From contig NZ_JACHEE010000003.1 of the NCBI RefSeq assembly GCF_014207375.1, positions 372,001 to 436,000 of the forward strand: DNA of 64,000 nucleotides, written 5' to 3'. A program made the position numbers and the translations under genes. The notes below the pieces were generated by a model. It was not told where the DNA came from and did no database searches. It saw only the letters and a list, made by a program, of their open reading frames with translations. The DNA comes from Arthrobacter sp. AZCC_0090. GTDB taxonomy: Bacteria; Actinomycetota; Actinomycetes; Actinomycetales; Micrococcaceae. Position 1 is the stretch's first letter, and each line of letters begins with the position of its first letter. Positions 37,401 to 48,524 of this stretch are shown here, one piece after another.

Positions 37401-38056
37401 TCCGCGCTGAGCAGGAGAAACGGCTCCGGAAGGCCGAACGGGACCTCGCTGCGCTTGGCAAAGTGAACCCCCTGGCGCTTGAGGAATTTGCGGCACTCGA
37501 GGAACGGCACCAGTTCCTGAGCACGCAGCTGGAAGACCTCAAATCCAGCCGAAAAGACCTTTTGGACATCATCAAGGAAGTGGACAGCCGCGTCCAGCAG
37601 GTCTTCGCTGAAGCCTTCGCCGATACGTCCAAGCAGTTCGACCACGTGTTTGCGCGGCTCTTTCCCGGCGGGGAGGGCAAATTGGTGCTGACAGACCCCG
37701 ACGACATGCTGACCACCGGCATCGAGGTTGAGGCAAGGCCCGCCGGCAAGAAGATCAAGCGCTTGTCCTTGCTTTCCGGTGGCGAACGGTCGCTGACGGC
37801 TATCGCCCTGCTCGTGGCGATTTTCAAAGCGCGGCCTTCCCCCTTCTACGTCATGGACGAGGTGGAAGCCGCGCTGGACGATACCAACCTGGGCAGGTTG
37901 ATCACGATCTTCGAAGAACTACGCGAGTCCAGCCAGCTGATTGTCATCACCCACCAGAAGAGGACCATGGAAGTCGCCGATGCGCTCTATGGAGTGACAA
38001 TGCGGGGCGACGGGGTGTCCACCGTCATCAGCCAGAGGCTCGGTGCCGAGGTCTAG
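34463..38056 (+). CDS. smc: Chromosome segregation protein SMC
   Basis: 1197 aa. A ring-forming ATPase that organises the chromosome with ScpA/ScpB. It begins MHLKSLTVRGFKSFASATTF, with Walker A GPNGSGKSN near 32-40. Two long coiled coils flank a Gly-rich hinge around 510-690. The signature LSGGERSLTAIAL and Walker B YVMDEVEAALDD lie near the C-terminus. The start is TTG with AGGAGA 11 bases upstream. It directly follows the decayed mutM end, so the native mutM-smc order was split by the island. Confidence 0.96.
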   Translation: MHLKSLTVRGFKSFASATTFDFEPGVTAVVGPNGSGKSNVVDALAWVMGEQGAKTLRGGKMEDVIFAGTSGRPPLGRAHVALTIDNADGALPIEYSEVTISRTLFRTGGSEYAINGSPCRLLDIQELLSDSGLGREMHVIVGQGQLDRVLHATPEDRRGFIEEAAGILKHRRRKEKTVRKLEAMQANLQRLGDLTAEIRRQLTPLGKQAEVARRAQTVQFDVRDAKSRLLADELVQLSKALEKDVADEAALKERREAVEAELGVGRQRQVRLEQLAAEATPRLNAARDNWYQLSATRDRLRALGSLATERRRLLGSADAAPDSGRDPDHLDRQAARVRQEQSELEHDILAKQAALLEATAAKQEAENLAAAEDKRLTAVLRAAADRREGLAKLVGQLAAARSRAEAAEAERGRLRDSLSAGEERRRHAQSEFTALESQVAGVEDGEESLDAEYEDATALLDQITAEIEALKAAERDEVRERDALIARRDALQLGLNRKDGSSRILSSGHPGVVGSVASLLTVEPGYEAAVAAALGRASDAVVVADAAGAVAAMQLLKDADAGRASLLLADVVPPTAGELDLSKLPELPDGVRWATELVQADGPEASGAVALLALTAVVDGLDAAAGLIAGNPGLTAVTLEGDVFRALTVDGGSATAPSLLEVQAAVDDAETRLLELTTRLERGKFALAGAEGRRANAQERADAALDKLHDSDARLAAVAERLGHLNSQLRSAVAESDRLAESLAKAELNIAVAEEALELAAERLAAAQEAPQEEEPSTEHRDVLSMAASEARSREMEVRLGLRSAEEQLAATSNRAASLERAAASERRAREEAARRALRRKAQAERASAVASAVEQTVGFVDVSVDLAARARDLAEAVREQREKELADVRSTNDVLAQELAGLTDSVHRDELARAQQRLRIEALETRAIEELGLSAEQLVADFGPDQPVPVPAAATDKWAELRAPVDEDGNPVGEGVPFVRAEQEKRLRKAERDLAALGKVNPLALEEFAALEERHQFLSTQLEDLKSSRKDLLDIIKEVDSRVQQVFAEAFADTSKQFDHVFARLFPGGEGKLVLTDPDDMLTTGIEVEARPAGKKIKRLSLLSGGERSLTAIALLVAIFKARPSPFYVMDEVEAALDDTNLGRLITIFEELRESSQLIVITHQKRTMEVADALYGVTMRGDGVSTVISQRLGAEV

Positions 38057-38076
38057 CTTTATGAGAAGCTAGGGGA

Positions 38077-39300
38077 GTGAACGATCTCCTCCCCATTATT
38101 TTGTCCATTGTCGCTGCCATTGTGGTGGTCGGAGGGCTGATTCCTGTCCTGCTCAAGGCGCGGAAGTCCTCCTCGACCTACGCTGGAACGCGCGACACCA
38201 ACGATCCCGTTGGTACGGCGTCGGCAGGCAGCGGAACGATCGTCGACGACGCCCCCGGGTCCGTGCGGGAACGCCCGGCGCCCGGCAGCGTCGCCGAGCC
38301 CACCGACCTTGCCGTTCCCGAGACCGACGTTCCTGACGACGCCGCGGGACTTGAACTCATCGAGGTGGAGACGCCTGCGCCGGTGGAAGGCCGCCTCAAC
38401 AGGCTTCGGGCGCGATTGGTCAAATCCAACAACATCCTCGGCAAGGGTCTCCTGGCACTACTTGCGAGCGACAAGATCGACGAAGATGTCTGGGACGAAG
38501 TCGAAGAAACGCTGCTCCTTGCCGACCTTGGCACCGAGCCCACCATGCAACTGGTGGATGCGCTGCGTGAACGGGTGAAGGTCAAAGGCACCCGCAACCC
38601 GGAGGAAGTCAAAGCCCTCCTGCGCGAGGAACTCATCAAGCTCGTGGATCCCACCATGGACCGGAGCTTGAACGTGGAGCGCAAGGGAGACCACCCGGCC
38701 ATCATGATCGTGGTCGGCGTCAACGGTGTTGGCAAGACCACCACCGTGGGCAAGCTGGCGCGCGTTCTCGTCGCCGAGGACAAGGACGTTCTCTTGGGCG
38801 CTGCTGATACCTTCCGAGCGGCGGCTGCGGAGCAGCTTGCCACGTGGGGACAGCGTGTGGGGGTAGCGACGGTCAGGTCGCACGTCGACGGCGCGGACCC
38901 CGCCTCTGTTGCGTATGAGGCGGTCAAAGCCGGCATCGAGCAGGAAGTCGACGTCGTCATGATCGACACCGCCGGCCGCCTGCAGAACAAGGTGGGCCTC
39001 ATGGACGAGCTCAGCAAGGTCAAGCGCGTCATCGAGAAGCTGGCCGAAGTGGACGAAGTCCTGCTGGTGCTGGATGCGACCACCGGCCAGAACGGCCTGA
39101 ACCAGGCCAAGGTCTTTGCCGAGGTGGTCAACATCACGGGAATCGTGCTCACCAAACTGGACGGCACCGCGAAGGGCGGCATCGTCGTCGCGATCCAAAA
39201 GGCTCTCGGCGTGCCGGTCAAGCTTGTTGGCCTTGGCGAAGGCCCGGACGACCTCGCCCCGTTCGAGGCGGAAGCCTTCGTCGACGCCCTGCTGAACTAG
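38077..39300 (+). CDS. ftsY: Signal recognition particle receptor FtsY
   Basis: 407 aa. An N-terminal membrane anchor (LPIILSIVAAIVVVGGLIPVLL, about 4-26), an acidic linker, then the NG GTPase domain with GVNGVGKTTTVGKLA, DTFRAAAAEQL, DTAGRLQNK and TKLDGTAKGG. It docks the SRP (Ffh, 44098) at the membrane. GTG start 20 bp after smc. The stop codon lies in a triple 17-bp repeat shared with the convergent MFS gene. Confidence 0.96.
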   Translation: MNDLLPIILSIVAAIVVVGGLIPVLLKARKSSSTYAGTRDTNDPVGTASAGSGTIVDDAPGSVRERPAPGSVAEPTDLAVPETDVPDDAAGLELIEVETPAPVEGRLNRLRARLVKSNNILGKGLLALLASDKIDEDVWDEVEETLLLADLGTEPTMQLVDALRERVKVKGTRNPEEVKALLREELIKLVDPTMDRSLNVERKGDHPAIMIVVGVNGVGKTTTVGKLARVLVAEDKDVLLGAADTFRAAAAEQLATWGQRVGVATVRSHVDGADPASVAYEAVKAGIEQEVDVVMIDTAGRLQNKVGLMDELSKVKRVIEKLAEVDEVLLVLDATTGQNGLNQAKVFAEVVNITGIVLTKLDGTAKGGIVVAIQKALGVPVKLVGLGEGPDDLAPFEAEAFVDALLN

Positions 39301-39336
39301 TTGCCCTGCTAAACTAGGTGCCCTGCTGAACTAGGC
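39286..39336. repeat. Triple 17-bp tandem repeat spanning the ftsY and MFS stop codons
   Basis: Three adjacent copies of GCCCTGCTGAACTAGTT-like units (39286, 39303, 39320), with one or two mismatches. The first holds the ftsY stop; the second holds the MFS stop on the other strand; the third encodes the last MFS residues. Confidence 0.9.
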
Positions 39337-40549
39337 GCTGCATCGGCTCGCGTGCTACGGACCAGCCGACGGCCGAGAGCAGCAGGATGCCGCCGGTTGC
39401 GCCGAACGCCCAGCCGTAGCCAAAACCGTCGGCCAGAAGGCCAACCAGTACCGGGCCAACGATTGCTCCGGCATCGGAGGCCATCTGGAAGACCGCCAGG
39501 ACCTTGCCACCGGAACGGCCACGACCGATGATGTCCCCGACGGCGGCTTGCTGGGCAGGGTTCAGCAAACCCGAGCCGAAGCCGGCCACAGCGGAAGCCG
39601 CGAAAAACGCGGGAAGATTGCTCGTCAAACCGATGGTGGCCGTGGCCAAGCCTGTGACAACCAGGCCCAGCAGCATCATGGGCTTGCGGCCGAAGCTGTC
39701 GGCAAGACGGCCCGAGAAGGTCAGTGCCAGCGCGTTGCCCCCTGCGAACACGGCCAAGGCCCATCCCGCGGAACCTGCACCAGCGGCGAGGACAACCACC
39801 GCGAACAATGGCACAGTGGCCATGCGCACGCCGAAGGTCGCCCAGCCGTTGCTGAAACTGGAGAACAGCGCGGCCCGGTAGGCGGAATCGCCCAGGGCCT
39901 CCTTCATGTGCATCGCCGGCCCCGCCGCACCCCCTTGGATCGCAGCCTTTGAACGGCCCGTCAGCTGCGTGCGTACAACCAAGGCCGCGAGGACCAGGGC
40001 TGCCGCGTAGGCGAGGAACGGAACGCGCAGCCCGAACCCGGCCAGCAACCCACCCACCACGGGGCCGAGGACGCTACCGATCAGGAAAGCAGAAGCGTAC
40101 GCGCCGGAGACCCGCCCGCGGCTTTCGGGAGGGGCCAGCCTGATCAAAAGACCCATCGCTGCCACCGTGAACATCACCGAACCGGCTCCGCCGAGGCCCC
40201 GGAAGACCAGCAGCTGCCAATAGTTCTGGGCGAAGGCGCATGCCGCCGTCGATGCTGCCACAATCAGCAACCCCGCAATGTACACGGGACGCTCGCCGAA
40301 GCGGCCCATCAGCGCGCCGCCGGCTGGGGCGAATACGAGACGCATGAAGGCGAAAATACTCACGATCACCGCGGCCGCCGTTGCGCCGACGTCGAAGGTG
40401 GTGGCGAACTGCGGAAGTACGGGCGCGACGAGGCCAAAACCCAGTGCTATCAGGAACGCTGCCACCAACATCACCTTGATGTCCCGTGGCATCTCAGCCT
40501 TCGTGGCCCTGACCCCTTGATTTGCGCGGGATTTGGGGCTTGCGGTCAT
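39314..40549 (-). CDS. MFS transporter
   Basis: 411 aa from the ATG at 40549; the frame is open further upstream but that part is not protein-like. Twelve hydrophobic segments are expected: VMLVAAFLIALGFGLVAPVLP opens the first and the MFS loop motif appears as GRFGERPVY and again as GRLADSFGRKPM, one per half. The pattern resembles drug-efflux MFS proteins of the tetracycline/multidrug group; the substrate is unknown. The gene is convergent with ftsY and divergent from amtB. Confidence 0.88.
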   Translation of the reverse strand: MTASPKSRANQGVRATKAEMPRDIKVMLVAAFLIALGFGLVAPVLPQFATTFDVGATAAAVIVSIFAFMRLVFAPAGGALMGRFGERPVYIAGLLIVAASTAACAFAQNYWQLLVFRGLGGAGSVMFTVAAMGLLIRLAPPESRGRVSGAYASAFLIGSVLGPVVGGLLAGFGLRVPFLAYAAALVLAALVVRTQLTGRSKAAIQGGAAGPAMHMKEALGDSAYRAALFSSFSNGWATFGVRMATVPLFAVVVLAAGAGSAGWALAVFAGGNALALTFSGRLADSFGRKPMMLLGLVVTGLATATIGLTSNLPAFFAASAVAGFGSGLLNPAQQAAVGDIIGRGRSGGKVLAVFQMASDAGAIVGPVLVGLLADGFGYGWAFGATGGILLLSAVGWSVAREPMQRLVQQGT

Positions 40550-40651
40550 CGTGTCGGGATCCTCCGGGTCGTGTTGGCGCAGGGAACGTGGAACTGACGA
40601 AACATACCCGTAACAAGCGTGATATGCACCATTTACCTTCGAGAAGTTCTT

Positions 40652-40667
40652 GTAACAGCCCTGCAAT
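40652..40667 (+). promoter_or_regulatory. Possible GlnR-type nitrogen-control site upstream of amtB
   Basis: GTAAC-N6-GCAAT resembles the gTnAC-N6-GaAAC pattern of actinobacterial GlnR sites; another GTAAC lies at about 40610. It is 109 bp before the amtB start. Weak match by eye. Confidence 0.25.
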
Positions 40668-40775
40668 CTAAAACCTTCGCAGGTGAAACACTGCCCCGCA
40701 AAACTCTTACATAGAACGCAAATGCGTTGGGACAGGCGGCAAAGTCCGCAACAAAGAGCAGAGAGGACGTAGACC

Positions 40776-42110
40776 ATGGAATTCAGCGCCGGTCTCGTTT
40801 GGCTCCTGGTCGCGTCAGCCTTCGTGCTGTTCATGACCCCGGGCCTGGCATTCTTCTATGGCGGCATGACCCGTGCCAAGGCCGCCCTGAACATGATGAT
40901 GATGAGCTTCATCGCCATCGGCACAGTGACCATCGTCTGGGTCTTGTGGGGCGCCTCGATGTCCACGAGCAACACGGACAACTTCTTCCAGCTCTTCGCA
41001 AATCCGTTCAGCCACTTCGGCCTGCACAACTTCACGGATCCTGCAGACCTCCTCAAGGTAGGCTACGCGGCCACCTTCGCGATCATCACCGTGGCCCTGA
41101 TCTCCGGTGCCATCGCGGACCGTGCCAAGTTCTCGGCCTGGACGCTCTTCACGCCGATTTGGGCCACCCTGGTCTACGCACCCATGGCTTACATGGTGTG
41201 GGGCGGCGGGCTCTTCTCGAAGGACGGCTGGTTCGGCCAGACGTTCGCTCCGGTCATCGACTTCGCCGGTGGCACCGTGGTGCACATCAACGCCGGTGTT
41301 GCCGGCCTGATCCTCGTCCTGATCATCGGCAACCGCAAGGGCTTCGGCAAGGACCCGAACCACCGCCCGCACAACGTGCCCCTGGTGATGCTCGGGGCGG
41401 CCATCCTCTGGTTCGGCTGGTTCGGCTTCAACGCCGGTGCAGCAGCAACGGTAGAGCAGGCAGGCCTCATCTGGATCAACACCCTCACCGCACCCGCAGC
41501 AGCCATGCTTGGCTGGCTGATCGTGGAGCGCATCCGTGACGGCCACCCCACCTCGCTCGGAGCTGCTTCGGGTGTTGTCGCCGGCCTGGTTGCCATCACG
41601 CCGGCTTGTGCCAACGTTTCCCCGCTCGGTGCCATTGCCCTCGGCGTTGCAGCCGGTGTTGCCTCGGCCCTCGCCGTCGGCCTGAAGTTCAAGCTTGGCT
41701 ACGACGACTCCCTGGACGTCGTCGGTGTCCACTTGGTGTCCGGCATCATCGGCACCGTTGCCATCGGCTTCCTTGCCACCCCGACCCAGGGCGCAGCCGG
41801 CCTGTTCTACGGCGGCGGTACCACCCAGCTGGTGGCACAGTCCCTCGCGGCGCTTTGCTCGATTGTCTTCACCGGCGTGATGACGTTCATCATCGCCTAC
41901 CCGATCCACAAGCTCATGGGCTTCCGCATCTCCGAACGCCAGGAAATCGCCGGTGCAGACCTCAGCCTGCACGCCGAAACGGCGTACGAGTTCGGCGTCG
42001 GAGGACACGGAGGCAGCTTCCAGCCGCTTCACGACCTCATCACCGGCAAGGCATCCGCCGAAGCCACTGACGAAGCATCCGTATCAGGCAAGGAGAGTGT
42101 CCAGGCATGA
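40776..42110 (+). CDS. amtB: Ammonium transporter
   Basis: 444 aa with about eleven hydrophobic segments. Family signatures: LVWLLVASAFVLFMTPGLAFFYGGM, FAGGTVVHINAGVAGL containing the first pore His, and DVVGVHLVSGIIGT containing the second. ATG after AGAGAGGACGTAGACC. The glnB start overlaps the stop (ATGA), so the transporter and its PII regulator are coupled. PII plugs the channel when nitrogen is plentiful. Confidence 0.96.
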   Translation: MEFSAGLVWLLVASAFVLFMTPGLAFFYGGMTRAKAALNMMMMSFIAIGTVTIVWVLWGASMSTSNTDNFFQLFANPFSHFGLHNFTDPADLLKVGYAATFAIITVALISGAIADRAKFSAWTLFTPIWATLVYAPMAYMVWGGGLFSKDGWFGQTFAPVIDFAGGTVVHINAGVAGLILVLIIGNRKGFGKDPNHRPHNVPLVMLGAAILWFGWFGFNAGAAATVEQAGLIWINTLTAPAAAMLGWLIVERIRDGHPTSLGAASGVVAGLVAITPACANVSPLGAIALGVAAGVASALAVGLKFKLGYDDSLDVVGVHLVSGIIGTVAIGFLATPTQGAAGLFYGGGTTQLVAQSLAALCSIVFTGVMTFIIAYPIHKLMGFRISERQEIAGADLSLHAETAYEFGVGGHGGSFQPLHDLITGKASAEATDEASVSGKESVQA

Positions 42111-42445
42111 AACTCATCACGGCGATCGTCCGCCCGGAGAAGCTCGACGCCATCCGAGAGGGGCTCGAAGCTTACGGGGTACAGGGACTGACGGTCAGCG
42201 CGGCCAGCGGCTACGGCCGGCAGCGGGGTTACACCGAGGTGTACCGCGGAGCCGAGTACAACGTGGATTTGCTTCCGAAGATCCGCGTCGAGGTCCTGGC
42301 CACGGATGAGCAGGCGGACGACATCCTCGATGTCCTAATCGCCTCCTCCAACACAGGCCGGGCCGGTGACGGCAAAGTCTGGACCGTGGACGTCTACGAA
42401 GCAGTCCGTGTCCGCACGGGCGAACGAGGCGCAGCAGCCATCTGA
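42107..42445 (+). CDS. glnB: Nitrogen regulatory protein P-II
   Basis: 112 aa, full length. The T-loop carries Y51 in YRGAEYNVDLLPKI, the site that actinobacteria adenylylate. The C-terminal signature TGRAGDGKVWTVDVYEAVRVRTGERG is intact. ATGA overlap with amtB. In related actinobacteria glnD follows this gene; here a strong terminator and the opposite-strand zwf follow instead. Confidence 0.97.
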   Translation: MKLITAIVRPEKLDAIREGLEAYGVQGLTVSAASGYGRQRGYTEVYRGAEYNVDLLPKIRVEVLATDEQADDILDVLIASSNTGRAGDGKVWTVDVYEAVRVRTGERGAAAI

Positions 42446-42454
42446 AGCACCTAA

Positions 42455-42502
42455 CGCAAAGGCGGGCCGGGTACCTGGAAAGGTACCCGGCCCGCCTTTG
42501 CG
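42455..42502 (+). terminator. Strong terminator after glnB
   Basis: A perfect 21-bp stem with a 6-base TGGAAA loop, 9 bp after the glnB stop. The arms are GC-rich, the left starting CGCAAAGGCGGGCC, and the right arm ends in GCCTTTGCG. It also faces the end of zwf and may act on both strands. Confidence 0.9.
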
Positions 42503-42545
42503 TTTGCCCTTCCGAAGTCGACCGGCCTGCTAGCCTCCGACCCCC

Positions 42546-43946
42546 CTAGCCCACGACGGCGGTGGGCCAGTCCGCGGGACCGGACCCACCGGCGTCGTAC
42601 TCCTCAAGCGGCACCGAATCCTTGGCCCAGGCCTTGAGCACGGGCTCGACGATCCTCCAGCAGTCCACCGCGGTGTCTCCGCGGACGGAAAGGAGGGGAT
42701 CGCCGGTGATGACCCCCTCCAGGACTTCTCCGTAGGGCAAGAGCTCGGAAGCATTCAGTTCAGAGTTGAGCGTCACGCGGTCAAGCGTGAAGATGTCTCC
42801 GGGACCGTTGACGTCAACGTCGAGCTGGAGTGTGTCCGGACCGAAACCGATACGCAGCTGGTTGGGGGAGTCCACGCCTTGGAACCCGGCCGGCAGATGC
42901 GGAACGGGCCGGAAGGTGATGATGGCTTCCTTGCGCATGAGTCCCAATGCCTTGCCTGAGCGAAGGATGAAAGGGACTCCCTTCCAGCGCCAATTGTCGA
43001 TCGCCACCTCAACCTCCGCGAGCGTCTCGGTGTTCCGGGCGGGATCAACACCTTCCTCGGCGGCATAGTCCGGAACCGCATGCCCACCGCTCCGGCCGGC
43101 GGTGTACCGGGCCCTGCGGGTGGTCTCCCGGTAGGGCGCGCTGATGCTGCTCGCACGCAGCACCGTCGAGATCGCTCCCCTGAGATCGCGCTCGCCGATG
43201 GTGGCGGGGGCATCAATGGCCAGGAGCGCCATGATGTGCAGCAAATGGCTCTGGATCATGTCCTTCAGGGCGCCGGCGTTGTCGTAGTAGCGGGCACGCC
43301 CTTCAAGTGCGAGGTCTTCGTCGAAAATGACCTCCACCTTTTCGATATGGTCCCGGTTCCACACGGGTTCGAGGAACCTGTTGGCGAAGCGCAGGCCCAG
43401 GATGTTCAGGACAGTGGCTTTGCCGAGGAAGTGGTCCACCCGGTGGATGTGGTCTTCCGGGACCAGGGCGGCTAGGGTCTTGTTGAGTTCCCGGGCGGAT
43501 TCCGGACTGGATCCGAACGGCTTCTCCATCACCAGCCGCGTCCCGGCCGGCAGATCTCCGGCGTTGAGGACTTCGCAGGCCTTTTGGCTGATGTGTGGCG
43601 GCAAGGCAAAATAGACGGCTACCGGAGCTTCGAGTCCGGCCAACAGTGTGGCGAGTTGGCCATCGGCCGTGACATCCAGCTGATGGTATGTGGTGTTGTC
43701 CTCCATGGCCGCGACTGCTTTCTTTCCTGCGGCATCGGCGTCCTTTCCAGCCTCCTCAAAGGCGCCCTGGACCCGTTTTGTCCATTGCTCGGGGGTCCAG
43801 GGATCGGAACCTGCCCCCACAAGCTTGAGGCCTTCCGCGAGCCCGCCGGCCACAAGCCTGGCAAGGCCGGGCAACAGCAGCCGGCCTGTCAAGTCCCCCG
43901 AGGCGCCTAGGATGAGCAACGTTTTGACTGTTGTTTTGCTGGTCAC
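42546..43946 (-). CDS. zwf: Glucose-6-phosphate dehydrogenase
   Basis: 466 aa from the GTG at 43946; the frame runs on upstream without protein character. First enzyme of the oxidative pentose phosphate pathway. It has the coenzyme motif GASGDLTGRLLLPGL, the MEKPFG motif, and the active-site block RVDHFLGKATVLNIL. It ends as a full-length enzyme. It stands alone, without the tal/opcA genes found beside the usual actinobacterial zwf, so it may be a second isozyme. Confidence 0.92.
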   Translation of the reverse strand: MTSKTTVKTLLILGASGDLTGRLLLPGLARLVAGGLAEGLKLVGAGSDPWTPEQWTKRVQGAFEEAGKDADAAGKKAVAAMEDNTTYHQLDVTADGQLATLLAGLEAPVAVYFALPPHISQKACEVLNAGDLPAGTRLVMEKPFGSSPESARELNKTLAALVPEDHIHRVDHFLGKATVLNILGLRFANRFLEPVWNRDHIEKVEVIFDEDLALEGRARYYDNAGALKDMIQSHLLHIMALLAIDAPATIGERDLRGAISTVLRASSISAPYRETTRRARYTAGRSGGHAVPDYAAEEGVDPARNTETLAEVEVAIDNWRWKGVPFILRSGKALGLMRKEAIITFRPVPHLPAGFQGVDSPNQLRIGFGPDTLQLDVDVNGPGDIFTLDRVTLNSELNASELLPYGEVLEGVITGDPLLSVRGDTAVDCWRIVEPVLKAWAKDSVPLEEYDAGGSGPADWPTAVVG

Positions 43947-44097
43947 TGTGCCAGCATGCCATCTTGCAGGCGCGTCTTGGTACCCTAGATAGTCGAGTCC
44001 CTCAGTTGAGTCAGATTTGTTTGGGGCAGGAATCGTCAAGATGTTGGCGCGCCGGAATGGCCGCCATTCGTAGACCATTGAAAGAAGTGCACGGCGC

Positions 44098-45669
44098 GTG
44101 TTCAATTCACTCTCTGACCGGTTGACAGCAACCTTCAAGAATCTCCGTGGCAAGGGCCGCCTCACCGAGGCCGACGTCGACGCCACCGTCCGGGAGATCC
44201 GCCGCGCCCTGTTGGATGCGGACGTTGCTGTTTCCGTGGTCCGCGAGTTCACCGGCCGCATCCGTGAACGTGCCCTGGGCGCCGAGGTTTCCGCGGCCCT
44301 GAACCCGAGCCAGCAGATCGTCAAGATCGTCAACGAGGAACTCCAGGAGATCCTCGGCGGCGAGACACGCCGTATCCGCCTGGCGAAGACCGGCCCCACT
44401 ATCATCATGCTCGCCGGCTTGCAGGGCGCGGGCAAGACCACCCTCGCGGGCAAGCTCGCCAAGTGGCTCAAGGCCCAGGGGCACAGCCCCGTACTTGTTG
44501 CCGCCGACCTCCAGCGTCCCAACGCCGTGACGCAGCTCCAGATCGTCGGTGAACGCGCTGGCGTCCACGTCTTCGCACCGCACCCGGGCACCACATCAGA
44601 CCTGGATGTTCCCACGGGCGACCCCGTCGCCGTCGCACGCGCCGGCGTCGACGAAGCCCGTCAGAAGCTGCACGACGTCGTGATCGTCGACACCGCTGGC
44701 CGCCTCGGCGTCGACGCCGAAATGATGGATCAGGCGCGCCGCATCCGCCAGGCGATCATCCCGAACGAAGTGCTGTTCGTGATCGACTCCATGATCGGCC
44801 AGGATGCGGTCAATACGGCCGTTGCGTTCGATGAAGGCGTCAACTTCACGGGCGTCGTGCTGTCAAAGCTCGACGGCGACGCCCGCGGCGGTGCCGCCCT
44901 GTCGGTCGCGTCCGTCACCGGAAAGCCGGTCATGTTCGCGTCCACCGGCGAAAGCCTCGACGACTTCGAACTGTTCCACCCGGACCGCATGGCCTCCCGC
45001 ATCCTGGACATGGGTGACGTTCTCACCCTGATCGAACAGGCCGAGAAGAACTGGGACAAGGACGAAGCGGCCCGGATGGCGAAGAAGTTCGCCGATCAGG
45101 AAGACTTCACCCTGGACGACTTCCTCGCCCAGATGCAGCAGATCCGCAACATGGGTTCCATGAAGAAGATGCTCATGATGATGCCGGGTGCGCAGAACAT
45201 CCGCCAGCAGCTGGAGCAGTTCGACGAGCGCGAGATCGATCGCGTGGAGGCCATCGTTCGCTCCATGACTCCGCATGAGCGCCTGGCTCCGAAGATCATC
45301 AACGGCTCCCGTCGCGCCCGCATCGCCCGAGGCTCCGGCGTGCACGTTTCCGAGGTCAACGGCCTCCTCGAGCGTTTCGCGCAGGCCCAGAAGATGATGA
45401 AGAAGCTGGCCCAGGGCGGCGGCATGCCAGGGATGCCGGGCATGCCCGGCATCGGTGGCGGTGGTTCGCGCAAGGGTGCCAAGAGCGCGCCGAAGAAGAA
45501 GGCCCGTTCCGGCAACCCCGCCAAGGCCGCCCAGGAATTGCGAGACGCCGAGAACAAGCGGGCGAAGGCTGTTCCCACCGGCGCGGCATTCGGCCAGCCT
45601 GGCGGCGACTTCGATCCCTCGCAGCTGAACCTGCCCAAGGGCTTCGACAAGTTCCTCGGCGGCAAGTAA
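44098..45669 (+). CDS. ffh: Signal recognition particle protein Ffh
   Basis: 523 aa. N domain, then the GTPase motifs GLQGAGKTTLAGKLA, DTAGRLGVD and SKLDGDARGG. The Met-rich M domain (QIRNMGSMKKMLMMMPG) binds 4.5S RNA and signal peptides. The C-terminus has a Gly-Met-Pro repeat (GGGMPGMPGMPGIGGGG) and a basic tail. GTG start. It works with FtsY (38077). Confidence 0.97.
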   Translation: MFNSLSDRLTATFKNLRGKGRLTEADVDATVREIRRALLDADVAVSVVREFTGRIRERALGAEVSAALNPSQQIVKIVNEELQEILGGETRRIRLAKTGPTIIMLAGLQGAGKTTLAGKLAKWLKAQGHSPVLVAADLQRPNAVTQLQIVGERAGVHVFAPHPGTTSDLDVPTGDPVAVARAGVDEARQKLHDVVIVDTAGRLGVDAEMMDQARRIRQAIIPNEVLFVIDSMIGQDAVNTAVAFDEGVNFTGVVLSKLDGDARGGAALSVASVTGKPVMFASTGESLDDFELFHPDRMASRILDMGDVLTLIEQAEKNWDKDEAARMAKKFADQEDFTLDDFLAQMQQIRNMGSMKKMLMMMPGAQNIRQQLEQFDEREIDRVEAIVRSMTPHERLAPKIINGSRRARIARGSGVHVSEVNGLLERFAQAQKMMKKLAQGGGMPGMPGMPGIGGGGSRKGAKSAPKKKARSGNPAKAAQELRDAENKRAKAVPTGAAFGQPGGDFDPSQLNLPKGFDKFLGGK

Positions 45670-45725
45670 CCGTCCCCCAGCGGCCAGTGAGTTTGGTTGT
45701 CAGCCCCGTGCCATAGGCTGGATGA

Positions 45726-46461
45726 ATGCAAAAGCAGCGCGTTGTGTTCGTCCATGGAGCAGGCACGTTCGGCGCTGCCGCTTGGCCGAAGCAACACGGG
45801 ATGGCACTGGACTATGACGCGCTCTTCCTCAAACGCCACGGCTTTGACGCGCAGGCGGAGCCTTTGGAATCCGATGTCGCCGCAGATGTGGACATCGTGC
45901 TGGAATGCTTGGGAGCGAGAGAAGCCGCGTCATCCTCCGGCCCGGCCCGTGGTGGCCATGTCGTGGCGCATTCCCAAGGCGCTATCTCCGCAATGCTGGC
46001 CGCGGTGGAGAGGCCGGACCTGGTCCGCTCCCTCGTGTTGGTTGAACCGGCATGCCTTTCTTTGACGGCTGAACTGCCCGCCACTGCGGCCTACCGGGCG
46101 CTGATGGAACCCTTGTTCCGGATCCGGCACGAACTCAGCGATGACGATTACCAACGTGAGTTCGTCCGCCGGGCGTTTTCCTCCGAAGCAGCCGTCCTCA
46201 GTACCCCGGAGGCCCGGCGTACCGCCCGGCGCCTGCGGCTGCAGGCGCCACCCTGGGAGGCGCCCCTGCATATTGTCCCGGGAGTTCCCACGCTTGTCTT
46301 GACCGGTGGATGGGAACCGCTCTACGAAGAGATCGCCGGGTACCTGCAGGAAACCGGCGCCCTCCACCGCGTTGCGGCAGGAGGACACCGGCCTCATGAC
46401 TCAGTCGAAGGAGACCGGATCATCCGTTCCTTCATTGCGGATGTCAGCCGCGCCGGGTCGG

Positions 46462-46475
<14 letters not shown>
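45726..46475 (+). CDS. Alpha/beta hydrolase
   Basis: 249 aa. It opens QRVVFVHGAGTFG (oxyanion HG motif), has the nucleophile elbow VAHSQGAIS (Ser in AHSQG rather than the classic GxSxG), and the acid/His end GALHRVAAGGHRPHD. Substrate unknown. The ATG lacks a ribosome site but TAGGCT lies exactly six bases before it. It is convergent with thiC and a partial 18-bp duplication spans the two stops. Confidence 0.8.
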
Positions 46476-48487
<2,012 letters not shown>

Positions 48488-48524
48488 CCGAGCAGGCGAT
48501 CGCGTCGGAGTTTAGTGTGGAAGC

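Noticed and set aside
40815..42032. 405-codon minus-strand frame opposite amtB
   Set aside because: Shadow of the transporter; very acidic, His-rich composition typical of antisense frames.
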